A stretch of 11,095 bases of DNA from NCBI GenBank assembly GCA_003573635.1, contig QUTJ01031362.1, forward strand, positions 1 to 11,095, written 5' to 3'. Made by a program: the position numbers and the translations under genes. Source of the DNA: Goniomonas avonlea. Taxonomy: Eukaryota; Cryptophyceae; Goniomonadida; Goniomonadaceae. Shown in pieces: positions 1 through 9,500 of this stretch. Below the pieces are notes generated by a model. The model worked only from the letters and a program-made list of their open reading frames with translations, did no database searches and was not told the DNA's origin. Within the stretch, counting starts at the first letter, position 1. Every line of letters starts with the position of its first letter.

Positions 1-387
1 AGGAGGTGTCTCGCTTGAGTGTCCTGTCAGAACAACATTACAGCTCGCAGCGTGCCGCGTTGACAAACACACACACAGAGAGAGAGAGAGCGAGCGAGAG
101 AGAGACAGCAGCAACGCCGCGCCCCCGCGCGACTGAATAGGCTCGCATTTTTTCATGAAATGGAATTCAAGCCATCCAAGAACCGCTGAGCGGCCACAGA
201 TGCCAAGAGAGAGCGATAGATAGATAGATAGATAGATGGATAGAGAAAGACAGACCGGGAGGGCGAGAGCGAGCGAGTGAGTGAGTGAGAGAGAAAGAGA
301 GAGTGAGTGAGAGAGAAAGAGAGGGAGACAAATACACAAAGAAACTGAGGGCAAGGGAGCGATGTACCGTGTCCCAATTCTACGCAC
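1..387. other. Left-end non-coding stretch (intron) with GA, CA and GATA repeats
   Basis: No exon was recognised on either strand. It holds (CA)n/(GA)n at about 66-107, a GATA run at about 213-243 and GA/GAGT-rich sequence at about 255-335, purine-rich on the plus strand. A 36-bp dispersed repeat lies at 163-198. On the gene strand it is pyrimidine-rich, as expected of an intron following exon 18. Confidence 0.6.
163..198 (-). repeat. Dispersed ~35-bp repeat, copy 1
   Basis: On the minus strand it reads GGCCGCTCAGCGGTTC, then a variable spacer and GGCTTGAAT. Closely similar copies occur at 6402-6435 and, more diverged, at 4829-4860, all in the same orientation and beside GA/CT tracts. The element includes the near-palindrome CCGCTcAGCGG. 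Confidence 0.6.
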
Positions 388-546
388 CGCAAGATTGCCT
401 TGAACGAGCTCCAGGATCCCAAACTTAGCGACGACATCGGCAGCACTCCCTGCCCGCGCTGACCCCCGGCCGCGACTGCCTGCCGTGCCCAGGGCTGGCG
501 CAAGTTGAACGGACGCTGTGGCCAGCGCACCCCCGACAATGACAGT
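388..546 (-). CDS. Exon 18 (tentative): segment after GLRD
   Basis: 53 codons, phase 0 to 0, residues 1125-1177. The acceptor is cccagtgccgcag|ACTGTC, the donor CTTGCG|GTGCGT. Most of the peptide is Ala/Gly-rich and unremarkable, but FGILELVQGNLA near its end resembles the family 'spxxLIxxNi' strand that follows the GLRD region. The acceptor is supported by an inverted copy at 824-862 and by phase. The rest of the protein would continue past the left edge. Confidence 0.5.
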
Positions 547-3500
547 CTGCGGCACTGGGATCAGACACACAGACAGACACGGAGACACGGAGACACGGAG
601 ACACGGAGACACGGAGCCACGGAGCGGAGACACAGACACACAGACACAGACAGGCAGACACAGACAGGCAGACACAGACAGGCAGGCAGAGACAGGCAGA
701 GACACACAGAGACACAGACCCACAGCCACGGACACGCAGACACAGGGCTGGCACAAGTTGAACAGACGCTGTGGCCAGCGCACCCAGTGCCTGTCGGTGT
801 GACTGTGACTGTCGTGCCTGCGACTGTGTGTCTGATCTCAGTGCCGCAGACTGCTATTGTGGGCCCTGACACCTATGCCGGAACACAAGAGAATGAATGG
901 ATTGAAAGGGTGCGACGGACTCAAACTCAGATTAGGACTCGAGTAACTACGGGCTCAGCGACTGTCGGACTCTGGGTGATTAGAACTCGAGTAGCAGTGA
1001 CTGTCGAACCCTGAGAGATTAGGATGCGAGTAAATACGGACTCAGTGACAGTGCACTCTCTTGTGTTCGGCCGAAGTGTCAGGGATATATTGCCAACAGT
1101 GAGCTACCGCATCGTCTGGTCGCAGCCCTCCAAAGGAGCGCAGCCCAGAATACACTAGCGTGTCCAAGGGCAGAGCGTTAGCGCCGTTCGATGGCGTCAA
1201 GCGGGTCGCGAGCTTGACGAAGGAGTAGAGGTCGCGCAGGCCAAGGAACTCGCCGTACCCGTGAGCCGCACAGCCGGCCTGCAGACGGCGTCACCACGGA
1301 TGTTGGAATGCAGCCTGCCTTCATGAGGCAATCGGGAACACGAGACGGGACGGACTTTAATGGAACAATAGGCAACGTAGGCGGGGCATCGGATCGCGTA
1401 CCTTAATGGATGGGCGAGGAGTGAACCTCACAGAGCGTCCGTTAATGGAACAATAGGCGTCGAATAGCGTACCTTCATGGAACAACAGGCATCAAACAGC
1501 GTACCTTAATGGAACAATAGGCGTCGACGAGCGGTCCAACAGCCCCAGTGAGCACCCGGGCAGTCGTGGCACAGGGAGAGGCAGCAACAATGGCAGAGGC
1601 AGTGAGTCTGAGGTCCTGAGCCGCCGGGTCAGGCCGCAAGAGGTAGATTGCGCGATTCATCTTGGCCGGGTCGAGATTCCAGTTGGACAGGCCGACGAAG
1701 GCAACTGTGGGCTTTTCGAGGAGCTTATGGAGCACCTTGAGGGGCATGTGGGGGCTGGACAAAGGCGTTAGCGGAGCGTTCGGCAAAGGGGGGGGGGGGA
1801 GAGAGAGAGCACGACAGAAAACCCACGCAAAACATGCACAAAATCCGGTGAATTTACGCCATTTTTTTGCGACTCGTGGCGTCACTCTTAGGGCAACTCC
1901 ACCAGCGGTCGGTCGGTCTCGACAAATATGCCAATGCAGATAGCACTAGCCTAGCGATTTTCCCGCCCGTCGGTCCCCGTCAGAGCATATTTGACTATCC
2001 AGATGCCGACAGCGGAACGGCGAGTATGCGCAAGGCAACGGCAGACGGACCTGTGCTCAGCGAGGCCAACCTCGTCGAGATACACAACGCAGATGACACC
2101 CTCCCGCCTGTCTTGCGTCCGCTGCGCTGCGGCAAACCTGCAAACCCGTTGGTCAACGGTGCCACATCATGCAGAGTGGTGCCAAAACCTGAGGGCAGAT
2201 CTGCAAACTAAAAAACCATCCCGGTGCAGACTGCAGGTTTAGCCTGCAACCCTAAACCCTAAACCCCTAAACCCTAAAACCCTCAACCATAAACCCTGAA
2301 CCCTAAACTGTGCGTACACTTCAGGGTGGACATGCGCAGGAGAGACTCACAGACAAGGCACAGTGGTGAGAAACAGGAGGAGAAACAGAGAAGTTGGAGA
2401 GAGGGCAGATACACAGAGGAGGACAGGACGCTTACACTGGGTAGCGCAAAACAAGGCAGGCAAGAGTTACGCGCCGTGGGCACACAGAGGCAGGGGATAC
2501 ACAGACAAGGCAGGCAAGGCAGGCAAGAGTTACGCGCCGTGGGCACACAGCGGCAGGGGATACACAGACAAGGCAGACAAGGCAGGCAAGAGTTACGCGC
2601 CGTGGGCACACAGAGGCAGGGGATACACAGACAAGGCAGGCAAGGCAGGCAAGAGGAACACCGAAGAGGGATACGAGGTGGCGCATACATAACTACACAG
2701 GGCGGCGCAGCGTCACCTATCTTCGATGGCGTCGGACGTTGTGTGCTTGCTGCACTGGAACGGGAACACCTCGATGTCCGCCAGCCCGGCTTGTGCCAAT
2801 ATCTGACAGCTGCTTCAGTGGCACACACGAGTGCGGGGGTGAGCGAGTGAGCCTTTCTAAAGCGAACAGAACAATGGCTAGCCCCGTGTTTGCACACGCG
2901 TTTGCATCTGATGGCTGCCTCAGTGGGGGCACACACACGGGTCGATCGATTCCACTTTCCTACTTGTACATTTGGTCTATTTCGCGAGATTTTCGGGTTG
3001 CAGTGGAGTGTGCGCTTTTGAGGCGCACAGTACTACAGGCTCCCTGTTTGCTCGCAATAGCAAGCGTGGCTTCGTCAGCGTGCGCGCGCCAAGGTGTGTG
3101 TGTGTTATCGCCCGTGACAGCGGGTTGTGCACGTGACCACAACGTTGTTGCGCACCTGCGGCTTGGTGACGCGGTGGAGGCCCTCACGGATGATTTGCAT
3201 GGCCAGGGACTTGGAGCTGCCAGGCTTGCCGACGACCATCAGCGGGATCTTGTTCATGATGCAGACAATCATGAGGAAGCAGTTCTCGCGCAGCGCCTCG
3301 TTGGGCGCGATGCCGGGCGGGATGGTGAGGGAGCTGAGGAACCAGTCCTGCTCTGTGCGGAGGACCTACGCGGGACGCATCGGGTTTTATTGAGACTATC
3401 AACAAGTAATAGACCCAGGGGCCAACGTCTGTGAGAGACAAAACCACATCGAAGTGGCCGGAAACTGCCTGGAAGGCGATCACGTGCGCGGGTGAGGGGT

Positions 3501-6500
3501 GACTGTGGCAGCTCGGCGGTGGGCATCAACGCGACAGCCTCTGCACACTGGCACGCGAGCACGGCCTTTACAGCCACACCCCGCTCAAATTTACCACTGG
3601 ACCCGCTCAAATATACCCACTCTCACTCGCCCTGCTCAAACTTACCCACTATGGCTGCCCCCAGCTCAAATGTACTCACGCTCGCGCACACCCACCCACC
3701 TGCAAAATGGCGTTCGACTAAGCCACCCCCGCTCAAATACACCCACTCTCACTCGCCCCTCTAGCCACCCCCCCTCAAATGTACCCACTCTCAAACGCCC
3801 ACCTGCAAAAAGGCGTTGGGCGGCAGCACTTCCAAAACGCTCGGCCACTCGACAACGTGCGGCTGCGCCACCCGCCACATCTCCTCCCTGAACTGCCGCC
3901 GGCCGACCGCTTGCTCTTCGGGCTCTGGCGTCGAGAACGCAGCCGCTGCCGCTGACAGGAGCATCCCAACGAACCCGGAGGCCGCGGGCGGAGGGCTGGG
4001 TGGGTGCTGCTCTGTGTCGTCGGGGTGCTCGTGGAGGCGGTAGTAGTAGCAGTGCGCGAGAGCAAGAACCATGCACCTGCGCGAGGCTTCAGGGCGCGTG
4101 TGTGGAGGCCTCCTTCTCTCAGCGCTCCTCCCTCACTCTCCTTCTCCTCCTCCCTTCTCTCCTCCTTCTCTCAGCGCTCCTCCCTCCTCCCTCACTCTCC
4201 TTCTCCTCCTCCCTTCTCTCCCCCTTTCTTTCCTCCTCCTCTCAACGCTCCTCTCACTCTCCTTCTCCTCCTCCCTTCTCTCTCCCCTTCTCTCCTCCTC
4301 CTCTCAGCGCTCCTCCCTCACTCTCCTTCTCCTCCTCCCTTCTCTCCCCCTTTCTTTCCTCCTCCTCTCAACGCTCCGCTCACTCTCCTCCTCCTCCCAG
4401 CTGTAGCAGTAGCAGAAGAACCATGCACCTGCGCCAGACTTGAGAAAACGGTGATCACAGTTAGATAACCTGCAGATAATGGGCAGACAATGGACGCCTC
4501 TGCACCTGTTTGGGGCGTCGCGAGCGAGTGCAACCAAGTGGAGCGTATCGTATCACTCACCGGGTGAGCAGGCAGTGTGTAATCCCAACGTATCGTATCA
4601 CTCACCGAGTGAGCAGGCTGCTTGTAATCGTAGCGAGCGGCAGGGACGACCGTCTCGACGAGGTGGTGACGAACCAGGCAAAAAGCTTGGCAGTGCGGGC
4701 CACGTCTCGCAGAGAGACCACGCTGACCTGCACCAGGACTGAGGAAAGGAAAAGCTGGGCTCGGCTCCATAGCAACACTGGAACAAGGCGAGGCAGGGGG
4801 AGAGGGAGGTCCATGGAAGGGGGCAGAGAGGACTCGAACTCTCGGAACTCTGAGCGGCCAAGGATTCCAAAAGGGACGGGGTAAAAAAGACGGGGGGAAA
4901 GGCGCAGTGTCTCGCATCCTTGGCTCAACTAGCAAAGGTCTGATCGAGAGAGGGGGTGGGGGGCGAGGGAGAAAGAGAGGGAGAGGGAGAGGGAGAAGGA
5001 GGGAGAGAGAAAGGGAGGGAGGGAGAGAACGCAGCCCAAGGCAGGACGAGCACCTCGCCGTCGTGTGCGCGTCGGAGCAGCTTGTGCGCCGCAACCACAA
5101 GCTCTGCGAACAGCGGCAAGAGCTTCGTGGCGTGGGCTGGCTGGAGTGATGCTGGCTGGTTCGCCTTCAACATTGAAACTACATATCGCCGCTCCTGTGC
5201 ACGCGAGGTTAACTACCCAGTTCACAACACGCACACACACGTCCGCACACGCACGGACGCTCTCTCTCTCACACACGCACTCATGTCCTCCCACTCACGC
5301 ACGCACCTGCGCACGCAGCGAGGTCAACTGCCGACACCCGCACGCGCACGCACGCACACGCGCACACGCACGCGCACACACACGCGCACACACACTCACC
5401 CTCACACACGCACGCGCACGCACGCACACGCGCACACGCACGCGCACACGCACGCGCACATACACGCGCACACGCCACACGCACTCGCACACGCGCACAC
5501 GCACGCGCACGCCACACGTACATGCGTGTATGCGTGTATGCGTGTATGCGCGCATGCGTGTACGTGTATGTGCATGTGTGCGTAAGTGTGTGACCAGCGA
5601 GCACTTATCAAATTCCTCTCTAACATGGTCAGAACCGCAGCGTTCTTGCAGCACCTCATCAGCGTCGAGAGTGCCGAAGTCCCAAACCAGCTCGAACAGC
5701 GTCGGCGGCAAGGGGTGTACCCGGTACACAAGCCTCTCCAGGGCCACGCCGCCCTCTCCGCCGTCCCCCTCGTTCTGACCACCGAGTTAGCTCCACCAAA
5801 CACGCAATCTACTTCATACGCCCCGCCGAGACATCACCCGTCCCCCTCGTTCTGACCACCGAGTTAGCTCCACCAAACCAAACCCCACCAAGGGATGACA
5901 CGCAATCTACTTCGGTAATACGCCCCCGCCATTGCAGCACCCGCCAGTCTACCTCGGACTTACGCCCCCGCTGCCTATCTATGTCCGGTAATCAACCCCC
6001 GCCATTCCTTTCCCGGCATTCCACCCTCCAATATATTTTACACCCACCTCACTCGGCGCGTCCAGTGTATGCAGCCCGGCGTTGTTTCGCTGCGCCGGCC
6101 GCAGCCTGTAGGGGTTACACGCGGCAAGGATTTTGATGTTGTGTGGAAGGGGTTCGCCACGGAGTGTGCGGTCAATGAGCAGCTCCTTGAAGGTCCACAC
6201 GCATGCGCTCGTGTTGATCTCGTCGAAAAACACCCAGACTTCGCCTGTTTGCATTTCGTTAGCGGCGGGCGTGAGAGGGGGGGGAGAGAAAGAGAGGCAG
6301 AGAGAGGCAGAGAGAGGCAGAGAGAGAGGGAGAGAGGGGAGAGAGAGGGAGAGAGGGAGAGAGGGGAGAGAGGGAGAGAAGGAGAGAGGGGAGAGAGAGA
6401 GGATTCAAGCCGTTCAGGAACCGCTGAGCAGCCACGGGCCCCTAGAGAGAGAGGGGGGGGAAGAGAGAGATCCCTCAGTGAGGCCAGCAAAGTAACACTC

Positions 6501-9500
6501 AGGAGACAGGGGAACAGCGCAATCTGCTCTTGACCGCGGGGCGAGCGTCGCACCAGCGTGGCCTGGATTGGCTGCGCTCTGCACTGCGGCTGTGTGCATC
6601 GGCCCCTCCTCCGCGTGTATAAACGCGACGATATCCTCCTCGGTGGTCCCCCCATGCACGTCGAGAATGTGTAGTGGGATCTGTAGGAAGCTGCAGAGGT
6701 AGTTGATGCAGTAGGTCTTGCCGACGCCGGTTTCTCCCATGATGAGCACCGGGATCCCAGCGCGAACGCGGAAGATGATTGCAATCATTTTAAACACGTT
6801 CTCCTGCGTGAGAACGAACTGCGGGTCGACCGGGCCGACCTATGAGAGGCTGTTAGAGTGGCGACAGCTTGAACTGGTGACACAGTTTTGTAATCAATTG
6901 AGATTATTATCCCTTTGTAATCAATGACTAGAACATCTTTTGAAACCTGTGTAGCGCTGTTGACAAAGGAAAGCACAGGGTCAATGTGGCTGTGAGCTGT
7001 TGACAAAGGGAAAAGTGGATCAACGTCGAGTGGAACTCGATGTGGTGCTGTAAGCAAATCGACGTCTCGCTAGAGGGGGGCGACAGCTGAAACTGGTTAC
7101 ACAGTTTCAAAAGATGTTCTAGTCATTGATTACAAACGGATAGCGATCATATTCTCAATTGATTACAAAACTGTGTAACCAGTTTAAGCTGTCGCCCCCC
7201 TGGAGAGTGAGAGTGTGGGAGCAGGTAAGTGAGTGAGAGTGTGGGAGAGCAGGTCAGTGAGTGAGAGTGTGGGAGAGCAGGTAAGTGAGTGAGAGTGTGG
7301 GAGAGCAGGTAAGTGAGTGAAGAGTGTGGGAGAGCAGGTAAGTGAGTGAGGGCGGGGGAGTTAGAGTGAGGGAGAGAGAGAGGGAGCGGGAGAATAACGG
7401 AGAGGGAGAGTGAGGGAGAGGGAGTGAGTGAGTGAGTGAGTGAGTGAGTGAGGAAGAGGGAGAGGGGGGGAAGAGGGAGAGGGTGAGAGAGGGTGAGAGA
7501 GGGAAAGGGCAGAGGGAAAGCAAATCAGCGTGAGTGCGAGAGTGACCGACCTGGGCAACACCGAACAGGTCCTTAATCAAGGCTTCCCCTTGCTCCTTGG
7601 TCAAGTTAGACAGCGACTCGAACTCGTAGCCGAACGCTGTGCTATGCGCCCACCCGGACCGCCAGTACGCCTTGACGTCGCTCGACACACCCGCGGGGTC
7701 TAAGCTCAGCAACTTGTAGCTTCCGGACGCTACACAACGGCCAGTTGGGACAGGAACGTCTCCTTGGTACACAATCTGGTAGCAAACATGTCAAGTGTCC
7801 CGCACCGCCCCCAGTCCCTCTGGTCGCCATTCCATCGAGGCACAGACACACCTCGGCTCCAGAGCTAAGGGTTTAGGGAGGTGCCGATTGGGCTGCTGCT
7901 AATTTTTTCTGAGAGGTATCCTGCCAAACTGCCCCCCCCCCATCTCTCTCCCACTCCCCCCTCCCTCCGACGGGTTGTGCGGTGTAGGGAGAAACAGAAG
8001 GCGGCCCCCCCCCCTCCCACACCGCTCCCGTATCTTCCAGCCCTCCCTCTGGTCACCATCAGCGCAGTCAAGAGCCATCAAGGCGCAGACTCACCTCGGG
8101 CTCCAGGGTTGGGAGGACCATCGGCCTAACCAGCCAGCGCTTCATCAAGCCAAAGCTTCTCGACGCAGTGCGGGCGACACCAAACGCATCGGCCTGAGCC
8201 TGTCGAGAGTGGTAAAACACCCAGAAAGCCTTGGAATGAGGAGCGAGTGTTAGCCCAGAAAAGTGCCTCAACAATAGACTGAGGTGGCTCGTGACACAGT
8301 GAGCCACAGCGAGTGTTAACACACACAGAAACGATTGAAGCGGCTCATGATACAGTGAGCCAGCGACCTGCCTGGTTGACCGTATTGATTGGGAGACCGC
8401 ACACGAATGCATCTCATGCATATGCATCATCGTATGCATCATCACGTATGCATAGAGGCCGCACACGAAAAAGCATCGAAAAAGCAGGTGCCCCTCGAGC
8501 GCACCTGCGTGAGCGAGTGGACCGAGATTGACCTCGTGCTAAAGTCCTGCGCGGTCACAACCATAGACCGCACGAGCATGGCCTTCAGGTCTCTTTTGCC
8601 CATCGCCAGACAGCTCTCGTCGGCCAGCCCATGGCACCCTTCAATCAGCTGCAGCTGCTGGTACAGAAAGCCGATGAAGCTGTTGGTGAGCACGGCGCTC
8701 TCTAGCACGATGCTCCGCTCCTCGTGGCCAACAGCAACACGCGGGGCGTGAGCCATGAGGACACGGCGGCAGTCGGCAGGCGTCATTCGAGGGATCTCGT
8801 CGTGCGCCTGTGCGGGAAGTTCAGACGGACTCCAGATTGGCCAACTCACGACGCCCACAGAACTAAAAGTGTGGGACACTGAAATCTCAGGTGCCAGTCG
8901 TTTTAGTTCGCCGTTGTCGCTTGAGCTCGCCCGCTTAGAGGCTGCAGTGTGGTCTCCTGCTGCGTAGAGTGCAGTGCTGCCTTCTGCTGTGTTGGATAGT
9001 GATGGTTCTGCTGTGCTGCCTGCTGTGTGGCAGACGGCCAGGCAGAGACAGACAGAAGACAGACAGACGGGCAGAGGGAGGGAAGGGAGATGCTCTCACA
9101 ACCACGGCCGCATGAACCACTCCTGGCTTATCCTAGAGATATATTGGGCGTATCCGCGCCCGGGGCATGGGAGAGGCGAGAGGCGCAGAGGCAGATGGGA
9201 GGCTACAACCAGAGACAGACAGATGGGAGAGGCTAACACGGGAGAGGCTGCAGAGCACATGGGAGGCACTGCGCCCCAACGCACCAAGAAGTTCTCGCGG
9301 CCCGATCTGGCGTTAAGGCCTCCGTTGTCGAGCGCCTGGAGGTAAGCGCACACAAACTGCACCTCATACACGCTGCAGTTGAGTTCGTTGAGGCGCGTAC
9401 CAGGGGCTGGGACGAGAGAGACAACCTGCGACAGCGTCAGGGGGGGTGACGTGCGAGACGGGGCGGTGGGGAGAGGGCAGGCAGAGGTGAGCGATTTTAG

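Noticed and set aside
505-1014. Plus-strand open frame of 169 codons, Thr/Arg/His-rich
   Set aside because: It translates the gacacgga/cagacaca minisatellite and intron 17. It has no domain, and the opposite strand holds exons.
2250-2308. True chromosome end
   Set aside because: Exons of one continuous gene lie on both sides and the units are degenerate.
2283-2936. Minus-strand 217-codon and plus-strand 174-codon open frames
   Set aside because: They stay open only because the 63-bp repeat is a multiple of three. The peptides are repeat text and conflict with exon 14.
4004-4468. Plus-strand Ser/Leu/Pro-rich open frames that look like membrane proteins
   Set aside because: They are pure translation of the CTCCTT minisatellite; the hydrophobicity is a composition effect.
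4728-4738. Alternative acceptor for exon 11 at the AG of tttcctcag
   Set aside because: It gives phase 1, which does not join exon 10 unless a GC donor is assumed. The AG at 4728-4729 fits in phase and in family length.
4829-4860. tRNA gene on the minus strand
   Set aside because: Box B-like text is present, but there is no box A at the right distance, no acceptor stem and no cloverleaf could be drawn.
4318-5100. Minus-strand 260-codon open frame
   Set aside because: It runs through introns 10 and 11 in a frame other than that of the VSLRDV exon and has low-complexity content.
5065-5778. Plus- and minus-strand frames of 107-237 codons rich in His/Thr/Arg or Cys/Val
   Set aside because: They come from the CA/CG tract. 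Only the minus-strand ends (exons 9 and 10) are real.
7206-7348. CRISPR array
   Set aside because: The 28-bp units are head-to-tail without unique spacers, in a eukaryotic intron with no cas genes. The same applies to the 63-bp array.
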